DNA of 64,000 nt from Hypsibius dujardini (GCA_001579985.1 LRSR01009797.1:1-64000); one strand, 5' to 3'. Shown: positions 11,049 to 24,020, counted from the first letter of the stretch. Program-made: numbers and translations. The notes: generated by a model from the letters alone, not told the origin.

Positions 11049-14000
11049 CTTCCCCCATCAAAGACAATTACAATTAACATTCTTTTCATTTTTTTTATCA
11101 AATTACACGTTCCTATTTTACTATTATATATTTGTATTGTCCGCTGTGCTTTAATTATCCCAATTTTTCCCACAATTTCTATTCCTAGCATTAACGCATG
11201 ATGGAATCATTTTGTTAATCGTGTCAACGATCAAGCGGCTTTCCATGATCATGCAAACTAGCCTGGACTATCCAATTCCTCCAGGCATTTCAATTCCTAT
11301 TTCGCACCATTGTTGACAAAGGCTTTGCGAAGCCAGACAGTTTGTTTCCTTTTAAGTACTATAACATCTCATCTCCAACGGTCTGTGACGGCCTCAAAAT
11401 ATGCGTGCTAGTTTTACAGAAACTGTCACTGAATATGCATAACTCATTAACCAAGCTGTCTCACAACTGAATGTATTGGTAAAAAGGTATTGCAACCTCT
11501 CTCAATTCGGCTGCATTATGAGGAAGAATCGCCCAAATCACTACCCGAAATATCGAGCTCCGCATTGAGTATTGAGCCCAGCATGAAAATGATTAGTGTA
11601 TGAGTTGGAGCCCTTGTAGACTCCTTGACCTTTGCCAGCGGTCCAATTGCAAGACTTGAAGGTGACCTCCTGAATGCCCTTGTTGCAAGCGATACTCATT
11701 GTGAATTGGTTGTTGGGGGGAGGGAGGGGGGGGATAATTAATTAACCGGAAGATATAATGCGACGGTCTTTTAAAAGGTCCACGTCTAAAGCACGGTTTG
11801 TGCAGTTCATTTTTATACAGCTGAAGATCCTCGGAGAGCCAGCTGAACCTCCCTCCCTTGTCTTCCTTAGCTAAGATGATGTTCCCGCTGAGATGAGAAC
11901 AACAATTTTTAATTTAAAACACATTAAATTCTGACCAATGCGTGCAGCTGTTTCCCACATCGCTTGATTCACTGATCGACATTACCAGTATTACGGGAAT
12001 CATAATTTGGCCAACGTTTAGCCTTCCATCCCGGTTGTGCCTTGTCGCGACTCTCCCCGCCCAGTCGCACCCTTATCGAAAACTCCACTCGTCTTTCTCT
12101 ACAAACATTTTTCTTCGTCGTGCAATTAAAAAAATTACGCGGACTTTGGTGGGCGTCAGAGATCGACTCCTCATACGTTCACCGCAAAACAATCAATGAA
12201 TCAATGGAGAAGATCGCCAAACTAATATGAAGTCAATCAGTCAATGGACTAAGTGAAGACTGCATGGCCAACTGTCGTCAAAAACAGCTGCACACATAGG
12301 TCAAAATGGCTCAAACTCCGACCACCCCATTTTGCTGGGCGCCGGTAAAAAGTCGGCTTTAATTCAGTCGGTCTGAGGTTTTTGCCACGTGTGTACACTA
12401 CTTAAAACGGACCAAAGATCACGAGTGAGGAATAGTGCCGATGAAAGGCGTGATTACAGTTGAAAGCCGCAGTCACTGCATTGAGTAATGAGCGATGCCG
12501 TATAGGAAACGTATACTGTAGATCCACACCAAGAAGAAGGTCTCCATTGCCGCGCTAATCCATCTAGATGCGCCTGGATGATGAAGTTGGCTGCTTAATC
12601 TGTACTCTAATCATTTTACTGCAGCTCCCCAATCACCTGAAGGGAATAACAAGTAGGTACTCTTTCTATGCATATTCCATGAGTTAAATTACATCCTTCA
12701 TACTGTAAAAGTGTGCTTTGATGCAGGTGCAGAAATAACTCCTGCCCTATTATGGGAAACCATATCTACAAATGTTGTCTTGGGGTTTGGTTTACCGAAA
12801 CCTTTCAAGGGATGGGCAAGATCGACTGTCTCCGTGAGCCCGAGCAATCCCTAAGGTAAGGTGCTATCATAAAAAAAGATTAATTAAGGATCAATGAAAT
12901 TCCAACTCTTAAAACTAATCGTCACTCTCAAACGATTTGAAAGAACAATTAAAAAGTCTAATTATTTTCTGTTCGAGAATACAAAATATTGTGTCATGGG
13001 TCGAGGGAAGATATTGCAGCTGTGGAGTCTCGACAAGGCTGGACACTCACTTTCTTTCCCAATAAAGATCTGGACAAGCACCTCTGATTCGAAGATCTCG
13101 GCATGAAAGAGTTCAAACAATAAAAAGGAAATATTGAAATATTGAATGCCTCCCGCTAGCTAATTGCACTCAACTCCTATAAATGCCGCGCGGTATGTCA
13201 GACGATTAACCTATCCGAAGGAGGGTATTGCATTATCACGAGAAGGCATTCATTCAAACCAGCGCAATGCACTCCAATATGACTCTGCAGCAATTGCGTT
13301 CTTGAGGAAGGAACTGTCACATTCCGGACATGTGTGTGTCTTTAAAGGTGTTAAAAGGTGTGTCTTTTTCTCGAAATGACAAACAAATATGACGTCAGAT
13401 GATGGAACTTACCGTACCGGACGGCAATGACTGTACCGTATCGCTTCTTCAAAGTCAGGCAGTCGGGTACAGCCTTTTCAAAAATAAGCAAGCCAGCAAG
13501 AAAAAGTGCAACTTATTGCTTGCTCAAATCCGAATCACAAGGCAATGATGGCACACATGCAGGCATGCAGGCAGACAAACAGACAAACAGACAAACAGAC
13601 AAACAGACAGACAGACAGACAAACAGACAAACAAACAGACAGACACATAGACACACAGACAGACACACAGACAGACACACAGATAGACAAACAAACAGAC
13701 AAAAAGACAGGCAGGCAGGCAGGCAGACAGACAGACAGACAGAACACCTCGAAGAAGGCATTTTGTGAATGAGTATTGATTGTGGGCCATAACACATGCA
13801 CCAACTAAATTGGTGAAATAGTGCTAGTTTGGAAGGCAGGCCCGACTTTCGTTTTAAATGAGACCAGACATGAGATTTGGCCGATTATAGATCGAGTTGA
13901 GCTTATCACCACATGCACATTCTTGACTTGTCTTCTTCGTAGCCCGACTATATGTGAGTTCAACTGTGAAATTTTGCCAAGTGAATGGTGAGAAGGCGAT

Positions 14001-14592
14001 GAAGCAGCCCGCCGCCGTGTTCCATTGACGCCGGTCGACGTTTGTCTGCTGGTTCTAACGGCAGTGAGAGAGCTATTTTTATGAGTGAGTTATAGTAAGA
14101 AAGGGGCGGGATTATCGTACTACTTACTACGGCCAGACACACACCAACCCAGACAGTGCAAGAGGCAAGCGCGGATGGGTGTAGACTAAATGATGTCTTA
14201 TTTTTCGGTCTACTCAATTTCTACTCGTCTTCTCCTCCTTTCTCTGTCTGTCTGTCTGTAGCATTTCTTTTCTTCGACAGACATGGTGTACGTAGCTAAA
14301 TAATTCTCTGCTATTTTCTCTCACTCTCCACCATTTTTCTAGGATCATTTTATTATTTCCTCCCTACCAAGCAGTTGAGAGCAGAAAAAGCAGACAGTCT
14401 GACAATTTGTGAGGCATCCAGGCGAATTACCACAGCAGACTACAGCGTCCAAGTCCGTCTCAACAATTCCGCTCCTATTGCCTCCGCCCGCCTCGGCACA
14501 ATTCTTTCAGGCATAACCAACGACCCACGTTGAGCCTTTTTATTTACAATTACGTTCTTCCTGTCGTGTGGTCATTTTTTGATCTGTGCAAG
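11049..14592. other. Intergenic region upstream of follistatin
   Basis: About 3.5 kb without a recognisable exon. It includes a G-rich run at 11716-11732 and the ACAG array at 13561-13742. Short open frames (for example near 12.9 and 13.2 kb) match nothing I know and lack splice or signal-peptide support. The last 200 bases are presumably follistatin promoter and 5' UTR. Confidence 0.5.
13561..13742. repeat. ACAG microsatellite
   Basis: ACAG/ACAA array grading into CAGG units. The long cysteine-rich or QTDR open frames across it on both strands are artefacts. Confidence 0.95.
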
Positions 14593-16033
14593 ATGCCGAT
14601 CTTGATTGGAGCCAACGGTGGAAGAAGAGTATTAGCTTGTGTCTTTTTCACCATCCTCTCCTGGTCACCCGTTCAAGGTACGCTAAACTCGGAGGTATTC
14701 TTTTTCTTTCATACTTATTTGATCCTCTGCTTTTGCATGCAAAAATGACTCACTATTACCAACAACAAAAAACATTATTGCGATTGTATTTCGGGTGTGG
14801 CACGTTTGTGTGTTGAATGACATTTACGGCTGTGGTCCTCCGAAATGGATACAACTGATTGCGTCAGCAAAGTAGTTGTAATATCTCGTCAAAATCGTTC
14901 AAGTGTCTGTCTTGTGTTCTGTATTTTATACTGTCGGTCCGATGACTCATGCAGGTGTTGTTTTGCGCGTGGCCCGTAAATCCCACCGGCACATCATCCG
15001 CCATTCACAAGTTTGCTGCGCTTGTGCAAATTAATTCATTTTTATGAATTCAAGCTGATTTTAAAAGGAGTTCAAAGAGATATGATAACACACATTACCG
15101 GCACGTACAAGTCTAGTCAAGATCAACTACCGAAATTCTAGAGAAAACGTAATAAAACTTTTATTCAAAATATATAACATTTCTCATTATTAATTATTTT
15201 AGAGAAGAATAATGTGCGTCGATGATCTAAATATTGGAAGCTATTTTTCGTAAAAGGCGAAAGCATTCTAACGGAATGAGTTTTGCACCCTGTTGTGTTG
15301 TTGAGAGTAGCAGCAGGTCATTGTCTCTCAAGTACCTGGGAGACCATTACGCTCTCTCCAACGGCAAGCACAGAGAAGCCTCTGGCGCTTAAACAGGCTA
15401 GGCAGGTTGCTGGCACCTTGCTCATTTTACGGCAGATAGTCTGAAGAATCACAGACAGTTACGAATTTTGTCTACGTGTGTAGCGTAGTGTGTACAACCT
15501 AAAGTTGTAGGTGAGCAGAGCAGCAAGGGAGGGGAAGCCGCAGACAAGGATAATTAATTATCCTCTCTCGGTCCGCTCGCTCGGCGATCTTCAGTCGAGA
15601 CGTTCGAATGAATTGCGGCAAGTTAAGGACACACATACATTGATAATCGTTCTGCGCGAGAGGACCTCTCTCTCTCTCTTTGCGGCAGTTCTGCAACCTG
15701 CTTTTCTTCTTTTAGAGGTGAAGAGGTCTGAGGCAAGACAAGGAGACGGACACTCTCATAATTATAATCCAATGGACGGCACATTATAATGACGGTTGCT
15801 TTCACTATATTCTCCAGATAACAATGTGTCCAAATGTCGGTGTCCGTCTCTTTCACGGAAAGGGAAGGGTTTCAGCCGTTAGTCAATTTTACTCCTAGTA
15901 GAGAAATCATAGGTCTGGCATGTAGACATGTTAATTATTTTTAAACATACAACGGCTCTTCCAAAGTACATCTTCCAAAGGAGATTTACCTGAGTGTCTG
16001 TCTGTCTGTCTGTCTGCCTGTCTGCCTGCCTGC

Positions 16034-16064
<31 letters not shown>

Positions 16065-18394
16065 CCTACGTGCCTGCGTGCATGTCTGCCTGCCAGGTTG
16101 CTTAACTACTTGAGCATGTGACTGTTTACATGTCTATTTTCCTTGTCTGTGCCCTACATTATTAAAGGTGCGGATCTGGAGACTAAACATTTTCCTGAAA
16201 TACTCAGGCAGTCGTAAAGCCTAGATTTGACTGACATTGCACTACATAATAAATAATCATGAGAGAGTAATCGGGAAAAAATTTGACGAGTTTACAAACC
16301 GATGAGGTTTTCCCAGCATGCCAGTGGGAGACCAGACGGCCTGATAAGCCACACTCTACTTTCTCATCACTGCGATATTGTCGGTCGGACTCGGTCGTAT
16401 ACAACAGACACACGCCAAGGAATGTTTGTGTGGTTGCTGGATTACCTCATCGGTCAAGTAGGCGGCAATACAGAAGCATACTCAGACCAAAAGATACGAC
16501 TTCCGGCACGTCGGTTCTCAGAGGTGCCACACCAAATGTCCACTCTTCCGATGAACTCGTTCACACCCTCTCTCGCTTCCATACAAATAACACACCACAT
16601 TTCCCAGGACAACTATCTGTGAGAATTTCTCATCTTTATGTTGACATCTTTGTGCCATATAATATGTCATACATTTTAGACTTAGCATATTTAATTTCGG
16701 GGTGGTTGATTAACTCAATTCAAAACGAAAATAGATTGCTTTGCATGTCTCACTGTCTTTTAGTTATCCTTTTTAGAATCAACGTAGAAATAACCCAAAT
16801 ACAATTACTCTTGCTTTTCCTCCAACATGTGCTCATTTTTTCTATCTGTTTCTAACTAAACTGGAACTTATTTAACATAAATGAATGTGTTTGTTATTTA
16901 CAGGCGGAACTTGCTGGGCATCAGTCAACGCCGAGGGCCGATGCACCGAAGCAGTACTGCGCAGCATTTCATCCCGCGAAGAATGCTGCCGGATTGTGCA
17001 TGGATTCGGCGGATGGACAGAGGAAACCTACGACAACGGACAGACCTTCTTTTTTGGCGCTCTAGGTGGCGGAGCACCACACTGCACAGGCTGTTCACGT
17101 AAGTCTCTCTCCACTACCGACTTGAAATGTGTGAAGAATTGCCACAAGGAACCGTATTAATGATGTCCTTTCACAGAGTCATGTGACGGGATCAAGTGTC
17201 CGATGGATAAAGTCTGCTCATTAAGGGGTGGAAGTCCACACTGTGCCTGTCCGACACACTGCCCGCCCAGCACTCCACAGCAGCCGCATGTTCCAGTTTG
17301 CAGTATGGAGGGAATCACATACCGGTCAGAGTGCCATATGATCAAGAGGAACTGCCGATTGGGTCTCATCGATTCCATCAGCTACCAGGGATACTGTCAA
17401 CGTAAGGACTTAATGAATATCCCGATAGACAGGTCTTTACAGACAAATAAGGAACCACCACACCAAGAGAGAGATCTGGACAGAGATACAAACATATGCA
17501 CAGACACAGAGACAGACACAGACATTAGCATGGACACTGACACGGACATCGACAAACAAAAGTATTCTGAATCGTACGGATTCAACTCTCCACCTTCTCT
17601 AACTTGATCAAAACAATTTGACTTGTAGATTCCTGTGAGACAGTCAAGTGCCGCGAGGATCAACACTGTATCCACGACAGCGACCACCAGCCGTATTGTG
17701 TCCGATGCATGGACAACTGCCCCGACATCTACTCGCCAATGTGCGGCACAGACGGCGTCACTTACGACTCCATGTGCGATCTCAACCGCGCCTCCTGTCG
17801 CAACAAAGCCAAAAATATCAAATACGCTCACCGAGGAGAATGCAATGGTAAATTTCTACTTCCAAAAAGTGCCATCACTTTCACATATCGACGAGTCAAA
17901 CAGATACTCAACGAGGCATGCATCCAGACAGACACATGCACACAGACAAGTAGACAGAGAGACGCAGAGTCGGAGAAACAGGCGGCAGACAGACAAACAG
18001 GCAGGCAGACAGGCAGACAGGCAGACAGGCAGACAGGCAGGCAGGCAGGCAAATATAGAGACTAATAGCGTCCATTATAACTAATTTTTTACGTCCTCTT
18101 TCAGTTTCGTCAAGCTGCTCTGATGTTAAATGCACAGGCTCGGAAGTATGCGTACTTGATATCCGGAGGAATGTTCCACGTTGCGTGCGTTGCGACCTCA
18201 ACTGCGTGAACTCAGAGCTCGACCGAGCCGGAGGGGCAATGTGTGGGTCTGACGGTGTAACATACCCAAGCTGGTGTAAACTCAGGGAAAGCTCCTGCAA
18301 TACTGGAGTTCTCATTCACGTAGAGAGGATAGGCGATTGTTTGTCGTCCACACCAACAACGCTAACAACAACTGCCAAGACGGTCGTCAGATAA
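14593..18394 (+). CDS. fst: Follistatin
   Basis: Secreted antagonist of activin/BMP-type TGF-beta ligands. Five exons join in phase 1 throughout: 14593-14677 (signal peptide, MPILIGAN...LACVFFTIL), 16904-17098, 17177-17401, 17629-17847 and 18105-18394 (TAA), giving about 337 residues, close to vertebrate follistatin. Exon 2 is the follistatin-specific N-terminal domain (GGTCWAS, EECCR, GGWTEE, GGGAPHCTGC). Exons 3 to 5 each encode one follistatin module: an EGF-like hairpin (ESCDGIKC-, SCETVKC- and SCSDVKC-type starts) followed by a Kazal core (VCSMEGITYRSEC, MCGTDGVTYDSMC, MCGSDGVTYPSWC). One exon per module and uniform phase 1 introns match the known modular gene architecture. The C-terminal tail is Thr-rich (TPTTLTTTAKTVVR), without the acidic tail of the vertebrate long isoform. 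The first intron is 2.2 kb. Confidence 0.95.
15993..16100. repeat. CTGT microsatellite in follistatin intron 1
   Basis: CTGT/CTGC array inside the 2.2-kb first intron of follistatin. The rest of that intron (14678-16903) shows no further recognisable feature. Confidence 0.9.
17930..18058. repeat. ACAG/GCAG microsatellite in follistatin intron 4
   Basis: ACAG and GCAG units in intron 17848-18104. This is the last long tetranucleotide array of this type in the window. Confidence 0.9.
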
Positions 18395-18965
18395 TCCTTA
18401 AGGATCGAATCTTTGTTGGTTGGGCGAGAAATTAATTTTTGTTGTTGCTTCTCTATTTCGCGTCTGATCGGAGATTATCGGACTTGACGGCTCAAACATA
18501 CGATACGACACTATTTGTCCCGACCAAATTCAAAGTATAATCCTCTTCTTACTTTTAACCTGAGCAGCTTTTTTGGGATCATGAAACGGTTGTGTGGCAG
18601 ACTCGTTCGTCAATTTGCACTACCCTAGATTTTTTGTACATACGCAGTATTTTTCCAGTGCCGTGAGTAAAGAACACTATCCTCCTGACTTTTGCTTACC
18701 TTTGGCGGTCTGTTCTAAGCCTCCATCTAGCTTTCACTCTTTCGTTCCTTATTATTCTACCAGGAAGACAAGACACTACGCATTGCTTGATTTGGCTGAA
18801 CATCAATTCCTAAGCACGAAACCCACGAAAGTACAGTACGAGTACTAGTCGAGTAGGAGTAGCCGCAGCACCCGTCATGGTGCCATGACGAACTGATTGC
18901 CTCTTTTATGGCTGGATGAAGCTGCACCTAAGTTACACGGTTATAGGTCCACCGGTGAATGCTTC
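18395..18965. other. Spacer, follistatin to GPCR pseudogene
   Basis: About 570 bases of follistatin 3' flank. Searched by eye on the minus strand for the missing TM6-TM7 of the neighbouring receptor; nothing was found. Confidence 0.5.
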
Positions 18966-19754
18966 TCAGCACACAAAATACAATAAACATGTTGTATCTT
19001 GACGGTTTGTCGGTCCTCCATCGGTTACTAGCAAAACGCGTGTTTGGTGCCGTTTTCGCCAACGTTGTAGCCGGAGCCGCGTTGCCACAATCAGGATTCG
19101 CAGTTGAGAAAGAAACAAGATCGGTATGAAGACGGGTCCGGTGATGGCCTGCCATACCTGAGGACCGATTCCGTTGACTCGGAAATTCTTTTGCTTAGAA
19201 CAGATGTTGGTGGTTATAGAATCCCAGTAGATGATGGAGCCAGGCGTGACTAGGACAAGGGATCCACCAAAGACCACGACGGTCGCGACGAATGCCCTTT
19301 TATTGTGGCTGATGACGGTGCGGTATTTGATGGTAAACTCCACCGACAGTCAACGGTCAATCGAGATGGCCGAATTGGCGAAAATGACCGCGCAGTTGAT
19401 GTAGGACGTTACAAGTAGAGCGATGAATACGTCTAGGAAAGCCGTCGTCGTGGTGGGGAAGGCATAGCGAAGGGGCACACTGGCGAGGTTGGCGAGACCA
19501 CCCATGAGGGAGTTAATTGCCATTGAGATGTGGAGGGTGATGTAAGGCTCCTTGTTGCGCCACAGCGCAAACATCAGGAGGTTAAAGAGCTGTGTGGCGG
19601 TTATGGCTGTTCCGAAAGCAATTGGCGGAAGCTGGCTGGCTGTCCATTGAGCCGATGTTATCGGAGGACATGTTTGGTTGTTGTTAGCCGATAATGGATT
19701 AGTACCGTTTTGCAGAATACTGGTGCTGTTTGAAATAGAATACGCCCAACTCAT
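18966..19754 (-). pseudogene. Truncated rhodopsin-like GPCR with stop in the DRY motif
   Basis: One minus-strand frame runs from ATG 19754 to 18966 with a single in-frame TGA at about 19349. The N terminus has three NXS/T sites, then TM1 (PIAFGTAITATQLFNLLMF), TM2 (ITLHISMAINSLMGGLANLA) and TM3 (AVIFANSAISIDR). The TGA falls exactly where a DRW or DRY aromatic residue is expected. The frame then continues LSVEFTIKYRTV and TM4-TM5 (VFGGSLVLVTPGSI, FIPILFLSQLRILIV) into a basic loop (RWRKRHQT). TM6 and TM7 are not found downstream. TGG to TGA is one substitution. With the missing C-terminal third, a pseudogene is the simplest reading. Read-through or a sequencing error at the TGA would still leave a truncated receptor. 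Confidence 0.75.
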
Positions 19755-21995
19755 TTTTCTTGTGTTTCAGTCAGCCACTCGACTGATCCAAAAAAAGCCC
19801 TTGAACAATCCGTGAAAGAGTGCATTCACAAAGAACTGTCGAATCCAATACACTATCACATCCACATGCACACTTACGGATTACATAAGGGTTTGCCTTT
19901 TTTCTTTTATACACAAATTGAAATGTTGTGTTGTTAGTGCCGCTTGATGGGAGTATTATGGGCCAGAAGTCCAGTTTGAATGGGCGTTATTAAAAAGACT
20001 CCTAAAACACTCTGGTCGCCAACTGCAACGACAATTAATGCAGAACGCTGCCGTGACCCGAGATGCAAAACAGACCAATCAATAGGTGCATATCTTACTT
20101 TAAGGCCTCATTGACCAGTCAAGCTTAAAGAAATGGTGTATTAAAATAATTAAGCGTGATTGATAATTTGGGTGGGATAAGTTGCGACAAATGCGTACTT
20201 GTCGTGCGGAAAATATGCTGCTAAGGCCATTTTGCAGGGTTTATTTTGCTATTTCAAACTCGTTAATCTCTTTGATTTTGAAAATTGACGAGAAAGAGCA
20301 GCAGCGGAGTTCCTTTTCTTAGTTATCTCAACTGTAATTGGGTAGCATCGATACGGTTAGTGAGCTGATATTTGCAATATACTCTGTAAAGATGTCCGCC
20401 GGCAGGCCAGCGGATGTTTCCGCATTTCTTTCTTCCAAAGAATTATAATGTTTAACGCAGTCTAATAATCGCTACGAAATAACCCAACTTTGAACAGCTG
20501 TAAAAGTCATTTTTAGCTATTCCATCAGTTAAATTGTTTACTTGGCATTAGTGATTGCTTTAGATAACGCGGCATTTCGATGCATTCATATGTAATTGCA
20601 ATCAAGGCAGCAATCCAACGAGTTGTTTTGGGCTGTCTATTCGTTCGATCGTCTATCCAATGCCTCTCACTTTATGCCACGTGCAATACAATCTAAATAT
20701 ATGATCCTTTAAATAATTGTTGCTGAGCTTGATCTTCTCCTAGTCATGTTACATTTTAAACCCATCCCAACAATTTTAACTAGCCCTTGCCAAAATCATC
20801 ACAATCAAAGTCTAACAGATCAAATCGTTCGTCTTCTAAGTTGGTCGGAAATCCCATATGATAGTCTACATTTCTGTCTAAATAATAAATGTCGAGGAAT
20901 ACTTGGTCTCTTCCTCTAATCTACCTCATCGAATAAAGCGCAACGTAATTGTCTCGACGTAGCAAGCAAAGCAAACTGTTGTTGACGGTGTTGCTTACAA
21001 ACCAAGCATTGCATCTGCAGTTATCTCAAAATATTTCAGCGGCTAATATTTTGTAATCCTAGGTTGTTAAGTGCATCTTGTTGCTCATTTAGCGTGGAGA
21101 CAAGTAACAACAGCTGCAGCGCTATATCTTTATGTATGCCCAAAGAAACTGAATTACCGCCTTGCATTATGTGATGGCTTATCGTAAGCAATCGAATCAA
21201 AGGAAAAACCGTATTATATTATTATAAAACCGGTCCTAATCTAACAGAATGCTTGACATTGTAACACCAATCCTTATTCCCACACCTGCAAAAAAGTATC
21301 TTTCTGTTGATGAATTCGTTATTTATGACCATTGGAACAAGTAACATAATCTCGTCTCCCGCGCTTGCTCTGTAACAGTTTATGCTCCCTTGCGTCAGTG
21401 TTCCTTTTTTATCTTTCTAAAACAAGCAAGCTTTCTGACTTAGACATAGCCATAGTTCTTTCCAAACGAAAATAAGCATTTTTTCTCAAAGGAAGACAGA
21501 ACCTACCTTATACGTACTGTACTGCCTCGATTTTAAGGGTGGACCGTCCTGGCCGTTGCCCATCCCTCGCTTCGTGAGGGATGGGGCAAAAACTTTCAAA
21601 TTTGTGTACGTTAAAGCTTGTCCCTCTCCGGGCCAGCGAGTGGCAATTTGTTTTGCACTCCCTACAGTAAGCTTGTCATTCCCTTCGGGCCAACCTCAAT
21701 CCGTAACTGCAATAGTGCCTGTATGTCTTGCATTCCCGCTTGAGTCATGTCTGTTTGTAGTTTATGCCGTACTGTATTGAGACGCCACATTGGACAGCAT
21801 GGTGCATACGATAATCCGTCCGATAAGGTGACCTTGGTTTAACCCCTACAGATGAGATTACAATATGTTCATAATCTTGCTTTGTATCATGCAGCTCAGA
21901 TGGATATTTCATTCCTACTGCTTTACAATTCAGTTTTGTTGAAGTCCCTCACAATTTAATTTGTCTTTTCAGCGCGTGAATTAGCTAGAATTAAG
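19755..21995. other. Intergenic, AT-rich
   Basis: About 2.2 kb with no recognisable exon. The only structure noted is the hairpin at 21557-21588. Confidence 0.5.
21557..21588. repeat. Perfect GC-rich stem-loop
   Basis: CCCATCCCTC and GAGGGATGGG form a perfect 10-bp stem around a 7-base loop (GCTTCGT). The outer TGC/GCA bases nearly extend it. Function unknown; it could be a small foldback remnant. Confidence 0.6.
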
Positions 21996-23357
21996 ATGAC
22001 TCCTCTCTGGCCACTGTTAACGCTTTTGCTGTTGGTGTTGTCTTTGACTATCCTTGCGGTGAGAGGAGCAGCCCAAGAGCAGTCATCATCGATAAAGCCA
22101 GGTACGAAGGCACACTTTCATTAATGCACTGTGACACTGTAAAAACACGATGAATGTTCCAGAGGGCATCCGACGATCCCGTTACGACGGTTTGGACAAC
22201 CGCTTGGTCACGAAAAAGGGTTTGTCTTTCTATTAACTGTTGTACTGCACTTCAGTTGCTGACGTGCATTGTCTGGATGCCGACCGACGGTTTTCCATCT
22301 GGTTCTTACTAGCTGGCACGTATGGCTATGGTTTGGCTGTGGACTTTATTTCTCAAAATATCTTTTGGATTGACGGAAAGAAAATTTTGGTCGGAAAGAT
22401 TGGTGGCACGGAGGTCGTGGTTGAGTGGAAAACTATTATCGTGGACATACGTGTGAATGAAACGTCGGCCCTCGCCGTGCATCCTTCCCGAGGGTTAGCT
22501 TGCTGATCATCCCATTGATCAGTCAGCGAATGACGAATAGGTTTAATGTTAATCTTCTCCATAGTGAAGTTTAGTGGTTCCATTCGGGCACTACTATTGA
22601 ATGGATGCAAGTAATGGATGGTCGGCGATGGATGCAAGTAATCGGGAGGTATTGGTTAGTGGTGTGGACGCTCTTTCGCTGGCTGTGGATTATCACGACG
22701 ACGACCTCTACTGGGCAAACCATCGTAATTAATACACTTATACTAGTAATGATAAATTATTTTTCAGACTTTTTAACCTTTTTTTTATGGCAATTCACTT
22801 CATCCGTTAATTGTAGTTACTGGCAATGTGGAATGTATCTCGCTAAACGGACGCATCCGAAGACTCATCTCGGCGCGAGGCCTGTTAGGGAAGTATGCTG
22901 AGGGTGTTGCTGTATCGGCAAGCCACGTTTACCGGACATCCAACCTCCCAAGGTACTTGCAAATTTAAATTAACATTTAGCGTCATTTTAATTGTAGCCA
23001 AAACTGTTTGCTTTTCTAGACACGCCATTAACGGTATGACCAAAACTGGCAGCGATGTCAAAAGCCATATCCTTCCCAACGGCAGCCAGCAACAAGACCT
23101 CTTTGGAATTGCCTATCTTCAACCTAAGTCAAAAGCTCAAAACGTAAGTCCAACCTAAAAAGGGAATGATAAATACATTCTCCTTGCCTATACAAGTGAC
23201 GAATGTTGGTTGTTTTACAGTGACCAATGCCTGCGCTGTCTCCAACGGAGAATGCCCTTCAATCTGCCTGCCCCTTCCCGGAAACACTAACAGATGCGTC
23301 TGCCCCAATTGGAATCCAGCTTGCACGCAAGACACTCTGTCATCAGCGCAAGGCTAG
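21996..23357 (+). CDS. Secreted LDL-receptor class B (YWTD) and EGF-like protein, possibly decaying
   Basis: Clear exons: 21996-22101 (signal peptide, PLLTLLLLVLSLTILAV), 22163-22219, 22256-22493 (GLAVDFISQNIFWIDGKK, LDLR class B signature), a piece near 22620-22720 (LSLAVDYHDDDLYWANH), 22817-22952 (SLNGRIRRLIS, EGVAVSASHVY), 23020-23143 (KTGSDVKSHIL, LFGIAYL) and 23221-23357 (CAVSNGECPSICLPLPG, the EGF module that closes an LDLR propeller). Too few blades remain for a six-bladed propeller, and no ligand-binding class A repeat or membrane anchor is seen. Problems: the join after 22493 lacks the expected YWTD stretch, the best donor at 23143 does not keep phase with 23221, and one implied intron (22220-22255) is only 36 bases. 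A 27-base direct duplication lies at about 22602-22643. It is either a rapidly evolving secreted fragment gene or a young pseudogene. Confidence 0.6.
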
Positions 23358-23689
23358 ATGTTCGAAGTAGAATATCGGTCATTAAGAAGAAATTCACATC
23401 AGCTGCTTAACGTATCGCCTTTTATGCGAAGAAGGTGAAAGGAAAATAAAGTGTGTAAAGACCAAGTTACCCGGCCGATTTTCCAAACAAAACTGCGTGA
23501 AAAACGGAGTGAAACAAAGCCGCGTGTGACCCGCGGAACATTATTAATCCACCGCCCGTCTTGCACAAACTTGACCATTTTGTGTACCACACTTTATTAT
23601 GAGGTGTTATCCCAAAGAATACACATACGAGCATCCATCACACAAAATCATCCCCCAATAGTGGAGACCGAACGACCCAAAAAGGCGTC
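23358..23689. other. Spacer
   Basis: 3' flank of the LDLR-type gene up to the TNT relic. Nothing else was recognised. Confidence 0.4.
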
Positions 23690-24020
23690 TTTAGTTAACG
23701 TAAGAATACTGATTCCTGTAAAATACTGTACGCCCTGTCCGGGTTGCTCGAACGGGGCAATCGGACTGGAGAGAACGTCAAATGGTCGCAGCACTTGATA
23801 AATATGATGGTTAAATTGTTTACTCGTCGCCTCATCCAGAGTGGCCAGGTTGGAGGGCGGAATAGCTCGCTGGCTGTAGGGTGCGCCGGCTGCTGCAAGA
23901 AAGTACCTATCTTTCTTGCTAACCCGATCTACCTTCATTTCTCTTGACAACTTTTGCGTGCCGAAAATCGGTTTACAATATCCAATTGAAAGCCATCAAT
24001 ACTCATAATTTGCCGCCGTT
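23690..24020 (-). pseudogene. TNT-domain (NAD glycohydrolase-type) gene relic, copy A
   Basis: Fossil of a secreted TNT-domain gene (family of the tuberculosis necrotizing toxin and fungal surface NADases). Only the TNT core is evident: PYSQRAIPPSNLATL, YQVLRPFDV and a PIAPFEQPGQGVQY stretch, in the family order. The signal-peptide and N-terminal cysteine domain seen beside copies B and C are not recognisable here, so the copy is incomplete. The core is the best preserved of the three, and divergence suggests moderate age. Assigned from motifs alone. Confidence 0.7.

Noticed and set aside
16283-16855. 190-residue frame in follistatin intron 1
   Set aside because: No family resemblance; lies wholly within an intron whose flanking exons join in phase.
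21556-21780. Small plus-strand frame beginning at the GC-rich hairpin
   Set aside because: No leader, splice or family support; overlaps a perfect hairpin.
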